Shown: positions 34,913-44,629, numbered from the stretch's first letter. The stretch: DNA of 64,000 nucleotides from Victivallales bacterium (GCA_017535315.1 JAFXUD010000067.1:42606-106605), one strand, 5' to 3'. Notes: generated from the letters alone by a model not told the origin. Translations and numbers: made by a program.

Positions 34913-34927
34913 GGTCAAAACCTGTAC

Positions 34928-36268
34928 TTATTGTGCGATGGCTTGTGGGGCTATGTAGTAGAGCTTGCCCGCTTCAAGGGAAGTGGCCTTGATGGGAAGA
35001 AGCCCATCAAGAGACAGGGGCTTCACCTGGGTGTTTGCAGACATCAGGATGTCCATCAGCGATTGTTTGGGTTGCAACTGCATGATGGTTGGGTTTTCGA
35101 TTTTCGCCAGTTCACAGGCTTTGGCAACAGCCTCGTCAAATCCGCCAAGCTCATCGACGAGTCCGTAGTCGAGGGCGGCGGCACCAGAGAGCACCCTGCC
35201 ATCTGCGAACTCTGCCGCCATGACTTCTTCGTGAGTCTTGAAGGCTTCGCGGCCTTTGGCGACGACCTTTGCAAACTCGGTGAAGGTTTCGTGTATCATG
35301 GCCTTCGTGTAGGCCAGCTCCTTTTCAGTCATGGGGCGGGTTGGACTGAGCATGTCCTTCATGTCGCCCGAGGTGAAGGCTGTCGATTTCAGTCCAATCT
35401 TGTCCATCAATTCCGTGGCGTTGACGGAGGACATGATGACGCCGATGCTGCCTGTAAAAGTCATGCGGTTGGCTATGATATAGTCTGTGGCGGAGGCGAT
35501 GTAGTACCCGCCGCTGGCACCCATGGAGTGCATGCAAGTAATGACAGGGATATTCCGCGCCTTGCGGAGTTTCCAGATAGCGGAGTTGATTTCATCGCTT
35601 GCGATGACCTCGCCCCCAGGCGTGTCCATGTCCAGAATCAGGGCCTTGATGGAATTGTCCTTTTCAATCTGTTTCAGAAGGGCGATGATTTTCGGTGTGC
35701 AGACACCAGCGTTTTCCTGCCGTGCAATTAACCCCTTTATGTCGATGACGCAAACTCGGTCAGAGCCACCTTGAAGCAGGATTTTCTCCTTGTGGTTGGT
35801 ATTGCGCGGAATGGGTGAGTCTGCCTTGTCGGCAAGTTCCGTCATGTTTGTTACCAATTTGCCGCATCCTTGGAGGATATATCCGCAGACGAAGAAAAAG
35901 GCGATGACGAGAGCAAGGCTGATGAGGCATCCTGTCCACCAATGGGAACCGCTTTTAGGCGGTTTGGATGGTTGCTGGATGTATTGCGGTGGCTGCTGCG
36001 GTTGAGCATACTGCGGCTGCGCGTATTGCGGTGGCTGCTGTGGTGGCTGTGTTTGCGCGTATTGAGGTGGCTGCTGTGCTGGCTGCTGTGGTGGTAGTGT
36101 TTGCGCGTATTGCGATGGCTGTTGTGGTGGTTGTGAAGATTGTGGTGATTGTGAAGATTGTGGTGATTGCACAATCTGTTGTGGTGCATCTGCTTGAATC
36201 AAGGGATTGGAACCTTGTGGCTGCAATGGTTCCTGATTTTGTGGCCATTGTGATTGGTTTTCGCTCAT
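34928..36268 (-). CDS. sppA: SppA-type signal peptide peptidase (S49 family) with Pro/Gln-rich cytoplasmic tail
   Basis: 446 residues. Residues 1-105 are Pro/Gln-rich with repeats like QPPQYAQ, one membrane helix spans about 110-133, and the S49 domain covers about 170-400. The nucleophile is Ser252 in MGASGGYY and the base Lys304 in SGDMKDM, 52 residues apart as in single-domain Bacillus SppA. It degrades leftover signal peptides and other membrane fragments from the outside face. The tail is unusual for SppA, which normally has a short N-terminus. The ATG at 36268 was chosen because the upstream extension overlaps the 36318 gene in another frame. It lies between a secreted protein gene and the binding-protein gene. 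Confidence 0.9.
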   Translation of the reverse strand: MSENQSQWPQNQEPLQPQGSNPLIQADAPQQIVQSPQSSQSPQSSQPPQQPSQYAQTLPPQQPAQQPPQYAQTQPPQQPPQYAQPQYAQPQQPPQYIQQPSKPPKSGSHWWTGCLISLALVIAFFFVCGYILQGCGKLVTNMTELADKADSPIPRNTNHKEKILLQGGSDRVCVIDIKGLIARQENAGVCTPKIIALLKQIEKDNSIKALILDMDTPGGEVIASDEINSAIWKLRKARNIPVITCMHSMGASGGYYIASATDYIIANRMTFTGSIGVIMSSVNATELMDKIGLKSTAFTSGDMKDMLSPTRPMTEKELAYTKAMIHETFTEFAKVVAKGREAFKTHEEVMAAEFADGRVLSGAAALDYGLVDELGGFDEAVAKACELAKIENPTIMQLQPKQSLMDILMSANTQVKPLSLDGLLPIKATSLEAGKLYYIAPQAIAQ

Positions 36269-36317
36269 GGTGGTTCTTAGAGTCAAAAAAGATGGTTGGA
36301 TTGTCAGGGAGTCTATA

Positions 36318-37184
36318 TCAGTTCCAATCCTCGACGCTCTGGAATTTAAAATCGACGCCTTCGATTGCCTGTCGCGCATAGAGTACTTTGAAGTAGCCAG
36401 TTGCACGGGAGAGCATCGGGACGCCGTTCTCGGGGACGAAGTACCGTTGCTGGCGTATTTTTGCCTCTCCGCCGATGATGGAATAGACAGCGTAGGAATA
36501 GAGTTTCGGAGCAACCTGGATGAAGACGTGTATAGCACTGGTGCCGTCCGCGTCGAGCTGTGGTTCGCGTCCTGCGATGTAGGGACCTACGCGGAAAGTG
36601 CCATAGACGCAGTTTTCGTCCTCGATGCGAAGGCAGTAGATTTCCCGTTTCCCGTCGTTGAAGCGCATCAGGGAGGCAGAGACGCTCTTGATGCTGTCAA
36701 CATTGTTGTCAGTGGGAAGACCGATGGTCTTGTTGGCGATGACGCTGCCGTCGCGCACCTCGAAGTTGAGCGTGTTGGATGCATAGCCCTTTGGGAGGCG
36801 TTTATGGTCAATATAGGCTGTCACTGTATAGAAGCCATCGACCTGAAGGTCAAAGAGGGCATTCAGGGTAAGCGTTAGCTCACGGCTTTCTCCTGCGCCG
36901 AAGACCATTCCCTCCATTGGGTTGGCGGTTGGATCCAGCATGGAGACCAGGTTGCCGTTCTGTGAGGTCACCTTAAAAACCAGCTTTCCGACATTTTGTC
37001 CTTGGGCGTCTTTGCCGAAGACAAGAGTGTTACCGCTGTAGTTTCGGAGGGTGAGTTTCATCTGGATGCGTTCGTAGCGCAGGTATCGTTCGTGCTGGGC
37101 GCTGATTTGCATTCCAATTTGAGCATGAAGCATTGCTGTGGTAAGCAAAAGCAGAATGATAATAGCCTGCAGAGCATTTTTCAT
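36318..37184 (-). CDS. Secreted protein of unknown function, Ig-like N-terminal part
   Basis: 288 residues with a signal peptide (1-21, ending LHAQ). Residues 25-150 look like an Ig-like beta sandwich of the kind that ends in exposed strands (YERIQMKLTLRNYSGNTLVF, GESRELTLTLNALFDLQVDGFYTVTAYI); residues 155-288 are a second beta-rich region. No catalytic motif was found. A ribosome site GGAGG precedes the ATG, which overlaps the heptosyltransferase stop (ATGA), so the two are translated together. A structural or inhibitor-like role in the envelope is possible; it is not a recognised family. Confidence 0.75.
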   Translation of the reverse strand: MKNALQAIIILLLLTTAMLHAQIGMQISAQHERYLRYERIQMKLTLRNYSGNTLVFGKDAQGQNVGKLVFKVTSQNGNLVSMLDPTANPMEGMVFGAGESRELTLTLNALFDLQVDGFYTVTAYIDHKRLPKGYASNTLNFEVRDGSVIANKTIGLPTDNNVDSIKSVSASLMRFNDGKREIYCLRIEDENCVYGTFRVGPYIAGREPQLDADGTSAIHVFIQVAPKLYSYAVYSIIGGEAKIRQQRYFVPENGVPMLSRATGYFKVLYARQAIEGVDFKFQSVEDWN

Positions 37185-38212
37185 GGGTGGTTCCTCCGTA
37201 TCTTATCGATTATGGCTGTGGCTGCGATTTGAGTGGAAAAGCCCTCAGAGCAATTCTTGTGAAGTGGACATTCGCGTTCCATGCATGGGGTTTGAAAGCA
37301 GGTCGTGGTGAGAATCGTATGGAACCCTGCGGGACCATACGGTCCTGTTAGGGTTGGATTTGTCGAGCCGAACATGGCGATGCATGGAATGCCCAATGCT
37401 GCCGCAAGATGCATGGGGCCTGAATCAACGGTGAACATCGCCGTGGAGCGGGAGAGCATGGCGGCTAGAGCATGAAAAGAGGTTTTGCCAGCTAAGTTTT
37501 GAAGCTTTTCAACATGCGTTCGGTTGCGAATCTCCTCTCCAGCAGGCCAGTCGTTTTCAGCACCAAGGAGAAATATCTCCAGGCCAGGTATCTCCTTGGC
37601 GACCAGGTCCAGAGTTTCCGCAATGAAAGAGACGGACCAGTTTTTGCTTTCCCAACGAGAGGAGAAGCAGACTCCCAGAAGCGGATTGCCGTTTGAAGGA
37701 ATCAATAACTCTGCCTCTTCGCGACCTTTCTCGTCCAATTGAAAGCGAGGCGCGGGCACTGGAATCTCTTTGGGAATATTCAAGGCAAAACGCGTCAGTT
37801 CCAGGTTTTTCTCGACGGCATGGCTCAGGAGGTTGTCCAAAGACAGTTTTCTTGTGTAGAAGAAAGGAGAGCCTTCACGGGCATGAGCAAAGCCAACTTT
37901 CTCCTTTGCACGGCTTGCCTTGACCATCAGGCCGCTGCGCAATAGCCCCTGGTAGTCGATTGCCAGGTCGTAGTCCTCCTGACGCAAGTCATGCAGAAAA
38001 GAGCGTATGACGGATAACTTGCGGATATCACGTCTAGGAAAGGGGACAATCCTGTCAATGCCAGGGCAGAGCCTGACGACATCGACAAAGGAATCATTGA
38101 CAATCCATGTGATGCGGGTGACATCAGGAACAGCGGAGCGAATGAGTGCCACCGCGGGAAAAGTGTGGAGCACATCGCCGAAGCTGCTTGGTTTTACAAT
38201 GAGTACCCGCAT
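37181..38212 (-). CDS. Glycosyltransferase family 9 (LPS heptosyltransferase-like)
   Basis: 343 residues. The GT9 fold is clear: MRVLIVKPSSFGDVLHTFPAV at the N-terminus, DLAIDYQGLLRSGLM, and the C-terminal donor site VDSGPMHLAAALGIPCIAMFGSTNPTLTGPYGP. It transfers a heptose or similar sugar to the lipopolysaccharide core on the cytoplasmic side of the inner membrane, like WaaC or WaaF. A good ribosome site (GGAAGGGAG) is present. It starts 23 bp after the phosphoesterase stop and overlaps the next gene by ATGA. Which of the two heptosyltransferase steps is performed cannot be told. Confidence 0.92.
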   Translation of the reverse strand: MRVLIVKPSSFGDVLHTFPAVALIRSAVPDVTRITWIVNDSFVDVVRLCPGIDRIVPFPRRDIRKLSVIRSFLHDLRQEDYDLAIDYQGLLRSGLMVKASRAKEKVGFAHAREGSPFFYTRKLSLDNLLSHAVEKNLELTRFALNIPKEIPVPAPRFQLDEKGREEAELLIPSNGNPLLGVCFSSRWESKNWSVSFIAETLDLVAKEIPGLEIFLLGAENDWPAGEEIRNRTHVEKLQNLAGKTSFHALAAMLSRSTAMFTVDSGPMHLAAALGIPCIAMFGSTNPTLTGPYGPAGFHTILTTTCFQTPCMERECPLHKNCSEGFSTQIAATAIIDKIRRNHP

Positions 38213-38235
38213 GATGTCTCTCCCTTCCAGGGGGG

Positions 38236-39000
38236 TTAACGTCCTATTTCCAGTCGCGATGCGAGTTTTTCAGGGAGACCTGCGTCACGGATTTTCTGCT
38301 GGCAGGTTTCGATGTCGTATTCCACTCGGTACAGCTCTACCTTATTTTCATCTGGCGTATAGATGGTGAATGCGGCGGTAGGGATTCCATCCCGTGGCTG
38401 ACCGACACTGCCTACGTTGATAAGGTAGCGGGAGTTTGGCTCGATACTAATAGGCGCATCCTCCTGGAAGAAGAAGCCCTGGGTTTCATATTCCTTTTCC
38501 ACAAAATAAAGGGGCATATGGGTGTGCCCAAAGAAGCAAAGCTTGTAGGGGCGCTGGTTTTCCATGGAGGCGACGGCCTGGAGACGGGTAAAGATGTAGC
38601 CCCAGGTGTGCGGATTGTCCATGGTCCCGTGAACGATGCTAAAGGGGGATACTCCAGGGATTCTCACCACAGTGGAATAGGGAAGCTCTGCAAGATATTT
38701 TCGATCTTCTTTAGTCAGTTGGCTGCGTGTCCAGTTGACCGCTGCCGCAGCAGAGGGGTTGAAGCCGTAGAGATCCTGCTCTGTGCCCACGTATTCATCA
38801 TGGTTTCCGCGGACAGTGGCGACTGGGTTGAGCGCCCGCATCATGTCCAGACATTCCTTGGGGTTTGCATTGTAGCCGACAATGTCCCCGATGCAGACGT
38901 AATGGGTAACTTCCAGCGTCTTGATTTTCTCCATCACGGCATTAAAGGCTTCCAGGTTTGCGTGGATGTCTCCGAGCAGCGCTATTTTGATTTTATCCAT
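38236..39000 (-). CDS. Metallophosphoesterase (YfcE/MJ0936-like)
   Basis: 254 residues. The metal-binding motifs of the calcineurin-like superfamily appear in order: GDIHAN (10-15), GDIVGYNANP (about 38-47), GNHDEY (about 65-70), a His in IVHGTMDNP and GHTHMPLY. The last is followed by a beta-rich end. Enzymes of this shape hydrolyse small phosphodiesters or phosphomonoesters; the natural substrate is not predictable. It lies between DUF711 and the heptosyltransferase on the same strand, 24 and 23 bp away, so all three are probably one transcription unit. Confidence 0.92.
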   Translation of the reverse strand: MDKIKIALLGDIHANLEAFNAVMEKIKTLEVTHYVCIGDIVGYNANPKECLDMMRALNPVATVRGNHDEYVGTEQDLYGFNPSAAAAVNWTRSQLTKEDRKYLAELPYSTVVRIPGVSPFSIVHGTMDNPHTWGYIFTRLQAVASMENQRPYKLCFFGHTHMPLYFVEKEYETQGFFFQEDAPISIEPNSRYLINVGSVGQPRDGIPTAAFTIYTPDENKVELYRVEYDIETCQQKIRDAGLPEKLASRLEIGR

Positions 39001-39024
39001 TGATAAGACAGGGCTTGACTTAGG

Positions 39025-40404
39025 TTAATTGTTCAGGCTGTGGATGGGGGCGGGGATATGTCCTCCAAATTGGATGAATCGGGCGGATTTTCCCATGTTC
39101 GGAACTGACATGACGGTTCCGCCGCCGAAGAGACCGCCGAATTCGACACGCTCGCCTGCCTTTTTGCCTGGTACAGGGATGAAACGTACGGCGGTAGTTT
39201 TTTTGTTGATCATTCCGATGGCCATTTCATCGGCGATCATGGCGGAGATGGTTTCCGCAGGCGTGTCTCCAGGAATGGCAATCATGTCAAGGCCCACGGA
39301 GCAGACACAGGTCATCGCCTCAAGTTTTTCCAGACTGAGCTCGCCAGCCGCCGCGGCTGCGGAAAGCGCAGAATCCTCGCAGACGGGGATGAAGGCTCCG
39401 CTTAGGCCGCCGACTGACTGAGATGCAAAGGCACCTCCCTTCTTGACGGCATCGTTCAACATGGCGATGCAGGCGGTGGAACCTGGTGCACCGATGGCAT
39501 CCATTCCAAGTATCTGCAGGATTTCACCGATGCTGTCGCCGATTTTCGGCGTGGGAGCGAGGGAGAGATCAACGACACCAAAGCGGGTCCCAAGGCGCTT
39601 GGCGACTTCTCGTCCCAGAAGTTCGCCGCAACGGGTGACGCGGCAGCTGGTCTGCTTGATTTCCTCCGCCAGGTCGTCAAGACCGAGGTTTTCTGCACCG
39701 TCCCGTTCGATGCGCCTTTCAAGAGCACGCTTGACGACGCCTGGTCCAGAGACACCCACGTTGATGGTGGTCTCTGGTTCACCGTGACCATGATAGGCAC
39801 CTGCCATGAAAGGGTTGTCCTCTGGCTGATTGGAGAAGATGACCAGTTTTGCGCAGTCGAAACCATCTTTGTCCTTGCTGTTCTCTGCCATTTTCAAGAG
39901 AATCTTCCCCAGTTTGCCGATGGCCTCCATGTTAATGCCCGCGCGACTGGAAGCGACGTTAATGGATGAGCAGACTTTGCCTGTGCAGGACATTGCTTCG
40001 GGAAGAGAGTCTATGAGGATGGTGTCTGCCTGACTAGCTCCTTTCTGAACTTGGGCGCTGTATCCGCCGACAAAATCAACGCCAACGGAGCGTGCAGCCT
40101 GGTCCAGCGCCTTTGCCAAAGCGACAAATCCGTCGCGTCCAAAACCTGCTGCGACATCTGCCGCAGGACTTACAGCCAGTCGCTTGTTGACAATGGGTAT
40201 GCCATATTTGGTGACAACGGCTTCGCAGACGTCCACCAGATTTCCCGCACAACGCTCGATTTTATTGACGACACGATTGCACAGCGTACTGATGTCCGAA
40301 TCACGGCAATCCATCAGATTGATGCCCATGGTGACGGTGCGCACATCCAGATTTTCTTTCTGGATCATGCTGACTGTCTTTATGATTTTATCTGAACTGA
40401 TCAT
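39025..40404 (-). CDS. PFL-family protein, DUF711 (UPF0210)
   Basis: 459 residues, the normal family length. Hallmarks are MISSDKIIKTVSMIQKENLDVRTVTMGI at the start, DLSLAPTPKIGDSIGEILQ, GGLSGAFIPVCEDSAL, and SVGLDMIAIPGDTPAETISAMIADE. The family is related in fold to pyruvate formate-lyase-type barrels but lacks the glycyl radical loop; its function is not established. In many bacteria it stands next to an ACT-domain protein gene, which is not the case here. Divergent from the PilT-type gene at 40720, with a 315-bp gap between. Confidence 0.93.
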   Translation of the reverse strand: MISSDKIIKTVSMIQKENLDVRTVTMGINLMDCRDSDISTLCNRVVNKIERCAGNLVDVCEAVVTKYGIPIVNKRLAVSPAADVAAGFGRDGFVALAKALDQAARSVGVDFVGGYSAQVQKGASQADTILIDSLPEAMSCTGKVCSSINVASSRAGINMEAIGKLGKILLKMAENSKDKDGFDCAKLVIFSNQPEDNPFMAGAYHGHGEPETTINVGVSGPGVVKRALERRIERDGAENLGLDDLAEEIKQTSCRVTRCGELLGREVAKRLGTRFGVVDLSLAPTPKIGDSIGEILQILGMDAIGAPGSTACIAMLNDAVKKGGAFASQSVGGLSGAFIPVCEDSALSAAAAAGELSLEKLEAMTCVCSVGLDMIAIPGDTPAETISAMIADEMAIGMINKKTTAVRFIPVPGKKAGERVEFGGLFGGGTVMSVPNMGKSARFIQFGGHIPAPIHSLNN

Positions 40405-40719
40405 GGAATGAACTCTTTTTCTTCAGCTTCGTGGAGGATGGTGTTTCATGAAAAATAGTTGTATAATAATCCAGCATCTAACTATAATGCAGATTCTCAA
40501 GAAAACAACTGGAGGAGGTGGCAAAAAAAGCAAATGCGAAACAGGCAACTGGTCAATCTGCAAAAAAAAAGCGATTGCATATTGATTTTTGAAAAAGTCA
40601 CTATATTCTAATACATTGCATAAAAAGGTGTGTTTTAGATCAGAGGTAAGTTCAAAACTGTCATCAAAATGTACATTTCGCACTAGTTTTGAAATTATCT
40701 CTACAAAAAACAGGAAAGC
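40405..40719. other. Divergent 315-bp control region
   Basis: AT-rich, without a gene. For the plus strand, TTGATT (40582-40587) and TATTCT (40604-40609) 16 bp apart form a weak promoter, about 100 bases before the PilT-type start. AGGAAAG precedes that ATG. On the minus strand no convincing promoter was picked out. Several A runs are present. Confidence 0.35.
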
Positions 40720-42429
40720 ATGAAAAAAGAATCAATTACCAAAGAAATAGACTGGTTTTGCCATCACGTCGTTTCGGAACGGCTGATGTCAAAAGAGTCC
40801 TGTGTCGCAGTCTTGGAGGCCATTGAAGAAAATGGCCTTACACCAAATCTGGAGCTGTTTGTGGGTGTCGTGAAGGACAATCAGCTCTTTGAAGGTCCCG
40901 CTGAACAACTTGACAAATTGGCCTCCATGTCCAAGGACGAGGCGCGTGTCTTTGGCCCGCCTTCAAGAAGTGTCTTTGATGACAATGCCCAGGCTATGCC
41001 AAATCCAGTGCCGACAAAAAACCAGGCCGCCCCGCAGCAGGCTGCTGCATCGCCTAGCCCGCAGGCTGCGCAACCAGAGGCGTCTGCAAAGCCCGCCAAT
41101 CAAGAACGGCCAGCTCCACAAATGACCCGCCCGAAGATTGAAAACAGTCCTGACTGGACTATGGGCTGGCCGCAGCTTTCGCGCGCCGAGGGGATGGACA
41201 GGGAGGCGGCCCAGAACCTTCTCAATGATTTCCTTCACAAGGCGCGTGAAGTGAACTGCAGCGATATTCATATCTCGGCAGGGGCTGTACCCTTTGTGCG
41301 CCGTTATAAGCAGCTGTTTCTCCTGCCTGACCAGGATGTGCTTTCCGTCGCGGCTGCGGAGGCTCTCAATTTTGCCCCGCTGAACGAGGCCCAGAGGGAG
41401 CAATTCGACAAGCATCGTGATTTGGACTACGGGTATAACATATCTGCCTCTGACCGCTATCGTACCAACGTGATGATGCAGCGTCTTGGTGTCGCAGGCT
41501 CCTATCGTGTTATTGACACGGAGGTCCGCACCATTCCTGAAATTGGCTTCAAGAATCCCGAGGTCATTGAAAAGCTTTCCTCCTACAACCAGGGGCTGAT
41601 TCTGGTGACCGGGCCCGCGGGCTCTGGCAAATCCACCACACTTTCCGCCTTGGTTGACCATATCAACCGAAACAGGCACGACCACATCATTACTATTGAA
41701 GACCCTATCGAGGTTGTCCATAACCCCATCGGCTGCAGTGTCTCCCAGCGCGAGCTGAAAAAGCATACAAAAAGCTTCGGCAATGCCTTGCGTGCAGCTT
41801 TGCGCGAGGACCCAGATGTGATTGTGATTGGCGAGCTGCGTGACTTGGAGACTATCGAGATGGCCGTCCATTCATCGGAAACGGGACACCTGGTCATCGG
41901 TACTCTGCACACCAGCAGCGCAGCAGATACCATGAACCGCATCCTGGACGTTTTCCCGCACGGCCAGCAGGCACAGATTCGCGCTATGGTCGCAGAAAGT
42001 CTGAAGGGGGTCATCTGCCAGCAGTTGCTTCCGAACGCGGATGGATCCGATGTGGTGCTTGCAGTGGAGATTTTGCTGGGGACCCTGGCTGTCTCCAACC
42101 TCATCCGCGAAGGGAAAACCTACCAGATTGAATCGACAATCCAGACCAGCAAGCACCTTGGGATGATATCGATGGAGCAGAGCCATTTCGAACTCTATAT
42201 GAACGGCAAGCGGACATACGAGCAGACTTTGCCTTATATAAAGAACAATGACCTGAAGCGCCAGATGCAGCAGCAGGAGGCTTTGCGCCTCTCTGGCGGA
42301 GCTGGCCCTGGTGCGGCTGCGCGCCCTGCAAGTACTGGGGCTGCCCCAGCGGCTGCCGCACCCACGCCCGCAGCGAACCCCACGCCAGCGTCCGAGCCAC
42401 CGAAGCGCCGCCGTTTCTTCGGTTTCTGA
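40720..42429 (+). CDS. PilT/GspE-type ATPase with extended N- and C-termini
   Basis: 569 residues. Residues 1-75 are helical and charged; 95-140 form a Pro/Ala/Gln-rich linker. The ATPase core (about 165-500) has Walker A GPAGSGKSTT (about 299-308), the Asp box ITIEDPIEVVH, Walker B VIVIGELRDLETIEMAV and HTSSAADTMNRILDVFP, all typical of PilT. The last 50 residues are Ala/Pro-rich and end KRRRFFGF. It should drive retraction of type IV pili or a related machine. The N-terminal region is not usual for PilT and may bind another partner. A standard PilT-like gene follows 40 bp downstream, so two different motors are encoded together. Confidence 0.88.
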   Translation: MKKESITKEIDWFCHHVVSERLMSKESCVAVLEAIEENGLTPNLELFVGVVKDNQLFEGPAEQLDKLASMSKDEARVFGPPSRSVFDDNAQAMPNPVPTKNQAAPQQAAASPSPQAAQPEASAKPANQERPAPQMTRPKIENSPDWTMGWPQLSRAEGMDREAAQNLLNDFLHKAREVNCSDIHISAGAVPFVRRYKQLFLLPDQDVLSVAAAEALNFAPLNEAQREQFDKHRDLDYGYNISASDRYRTNVMMQRLGVAGSYRVIDTEVRTIPEIGFKNPEVIEKLSSYNQGLILVTGPAGSGKSTTLSALVDHINRNRHDHIITIEDPIEVVHNPIGCSVSQRELKKHTKSFGNALRAALREDPDVIVIGELRDLETIEMAVHSSETGHLVIGTLHTSSAADTMNRILDVFPHGQQAQIRAMVAESLKGVICQQLLPNADGSDVVLAVEILLGTLAVSNLIREGKTYQIESTIQTSKHLGMISMEQSHFELYMNGKRTYEQTLPYIKNNDLKRQMQQQEALRLSGGAGPGAAARPASTGAAPAAAAPTPAANPTPASEPPKRRRFFGF

Positions 42430-42469
42430 GACATTTTTCAACCGCAATGACATGGAGAAATAACGATAT

Positions 42470-43552
42470 ATGGCAAAAATAGATGAATTTCTGCGGACGA
42501 TGATAGAAAGCAAGGGGTCTGACTTGCACCTCTGCTCCTGCCAGCCGCCCAAAATACGCGTGCATGGTGATTTGAAGCCGCTTTCAGTCCCTCCGATTTC
42601 ACCCGAGGAGATGCGGGATATTTTGAAAGAGATTTGCACGGACAGCAAGTGGGAGTGGTATGAGAAGAATCTGGATCAGGACTTTGCATACGAAATCCCT
42701 GGTCTGGCACGTTTCCGCGTGAACTACCTGAACAACCACTTCGGACCTGCTGCCGTTTTGCGTGTGATTCCTACGAAGATTTTGACAATCGACGATCTTC
42801 ATCTTCCGCCGATTCTGCGTGAGGTCTGCAACTACAACCGTGGACTGGTGCTTGTGACAGGGCCTACTGGAAGTGGTAAATCCACGACGCTGGCTGCCAT
42901 GATCGACTATATCAACGACACGCAATGCAAGCATATCATCACCATCGAGGACCCCATTGAGTTTGTGCATCCCAACAAGAAATGCGTCATTGTGCAACGT
43001 GAAATCGGCAACGATACTGATTCATTTGGCGTGGCTCTTCGTGGTGCCATGCGTGCAGACCCTGACATCATCCTCGTCGGCGAAATGCGCGACCTGGAAA
43101 CCATCAACCTTGCGTTGACTTGTGCTGCGATGGGAATGCTGGTCTTTGGGACACTTCACACGAACAACGCTCCAAAGACTGTTGACCGCATCATTGACAC
43201 CTTCCCCGCTGAACAGCAGCCGCAGATTCGCGCCATGCTTGCGCAGACGCTGACGGGAGTCATCTCACAGCTGCTCTGCAAGACTGCGGATGGCAAGGGG
43301 CGCGTGGCTTCCCATGAAATCCTTCTGTACAGCGATGCACTTCCTGCGACCATCCGCGAGGGAAACATCGCCAACATTCGTAGTATTATTGAGCAGTCCA
43401 GCGGACGCGGGATGAAGACGATGGACAGCGACCTGATGCACCTTCTGAACGACGGGCGCATCACTGCCGCCGAGGCCTACATGAAGGCGACAAACAAGCA
43501 GGACTTCGAGGCACGGCTGACAAAAGAGGACCTTCAGAGCATTAATGGCTGA
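42470..43552 (+). CDS. pilT: Type IV pilus twitching motility ATPase PilT
   Basis: 360 residues, the usual PilT length. The N-terminal PAS-like domain is followed by the core with Walker A GPTGSGKST (about 131-139), ITIEDPIEFVH, Walker B IILVGEMRDLETINLAL and the HTNNAPKTVDRIIDTFP motif. Retraction ATPases disassemble the pilus at its base. Compared with the upstream gene it has no linker and no tail. Pilin and other assembly genes are not in the window. It may equally serve as PilU; the call as PilT is from overall resemblance. Confidence 0.9.
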   Translation: MAKIDEFLRTMIESKGSDLHLCSCQPPKIRVHGDLKPLSVPPISPEEMRDILKEICTDSKWEWYEKNLDQDFAYEIPGLARFRVNYLNNHFGPAAVLRVIPTKILTIDDLHLPPILREVCNYNRGLVLVTGPTGSGKSTTLAAMIDYINDTQCKHIITIEDPIEFVHPNKKCVIVQREIGNDTDSFGVALRGAMRADPDIILVGEMRDLETINLALTCAAMGMLVFGTLHTNNAPKTVDRIIDTFPAEQQPQIRAMLAQTLTGVISQLLCKTADGKGRVASHEILLYSDALPATIREGNIANIRSIIEQSSGRGMKTMDSDLMHLLNDGRITAAEAYMKATNKQDFEARLTKEDLQSING

Positions 43553-43603
43553 AAAATTAAATTGTCCCCCCACTAAACATAAAACAAAGAGGAAATGTTG
43601 AAA

Positions 43604-44629
43604 ATGAAAAAGCTACTGTTGTTTTGCCTGTTGATCGCGACCATTGCATGTTTTGCCAGTGAGTCTGCCTACAAGGCTTTGTTCGGCAAAGACACGAATA
43701 TTCTGGTCAAAGGCGATGCTGCTGCCTGGGAGAAGTTTGCCAAGGACAACAAACTGGAGGACATGTTTTCGTTTATGAAGAACCAGAATGAGTTGTCGGA
43801 TATCAGTACTTCCCTTCAGAAGAAGCTGGAGGAGAAACTGAAGGACAATAAAGTCCAGAACGTCTTTATTAGCGCCACTGTCACGAAGGATGATATCCTC
43901 GGTGCGCTTGATGCGAAGTCGGCGAAAGGGGTTTTCTTCCTGGCGGAGTTGGAGGCACCCCTGACGATCGATCTTCTGCTGGAGATTGTGAACGAGGTTG
44001 ACAAGAAGGAGGAAATCGAGGCAAAACGAGCGGATATCGATGGATTCCCCGCCATGCAGGTGAAGGCCAAAGAGGACGAAGTCGTGATAGCCCTGGTTGA
44101 TTCTGGAAAGTCCATTGTCGCCTCCAAGGTTGAGGATATGAAAACCTATCTTGAGCGCTACAAGTCGGGCACTGGTGTTGGCGTCTCCGCGAAGCTGGCT
44201 GAGGTGATTGCCGCTGGAAACGCTGGGCATCTGGTTATTTCTTTTGCCATGCCTGATGGACTGGACAAGTATTTGGGGGAGAATGCAGAGAAAAGCAGAG
44301 AGAGCGACCCGATGAACGCGACCTTCATGGACACGGGGGCCAAGTTGCAGGGCGTCAGCATTGGCGTCAATGCCAATGGTAGTAATCTGGATGTCAAGCT
44401 GGGCTTCCTGATGAACACCCCCGAGGATGCTATTCAGCTCAAGGCCTTTATCTTTGAGGGAATGCTCAAACCCATGCTTTCCATGCTGATGGACAGTCAG
44501 GGCAAACCCTATTCGTTTGTGCAGAAACTCACCTTTGGCTGTGAAAACCGCTGTGCCACAGCCACCACCTCCATCACAATCGATGAAATCGCAGGCTTTG
44601 CAAAAAATCTGGCTGCATTCCGTCCATGA
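43604..44629 (+). CDS. Secreted protein of unknown function
   Basis: 341 residues from the ATG with proper spacing to GAGGAA; an ATG three codons earlier is too close. A signal peptide (1-18, ending ACFA) is followed by a charged, Lys/Glu-rich protein of alternating helix and strand (EELKDNKVQNVFISATVTKDDIL, FPAMQVKAKEDEVVIALVDSGKSIVA). It resembles the exported, poorly described proteins with two repeats of an alpha-beta unit found in PVC bacteria, but no named family is recognised. It follows the two pilus ATPases by 51 bp and precedes the TetR regulator by 15 bp, so it may be co-transcribed with either. Confidence 0.75.
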   Translation: MKKLLLFCLLIATIACFASESAYKALFGKDTNILVKGDAAAWEKFAKDNKLEDMFSFMKNQNELSDISTSLQKKLEEKLKDNKVQNVFISATVTKDDILGALDAKSAKGVFFLAELEAPLTIDLLLEIVNEVDKKEEIEAKRADIDGFPAMQVKAKEDEVVIALVDSGKSIVASKVEDMKTYLERYKSGTGVGVSAKLAEVIAAGNAGHLVISFAMPDGLDKYLGENAEKSRESDPMNATFMDTGAKLQGVSIGVNANGSNLDVKLGFLMNTPEDAIQLKAFIFEGMLKPMLSMLMDSQGKPYSFVQKLTFGCENRCATATTSITIDEIAGFAKNLAAFRP

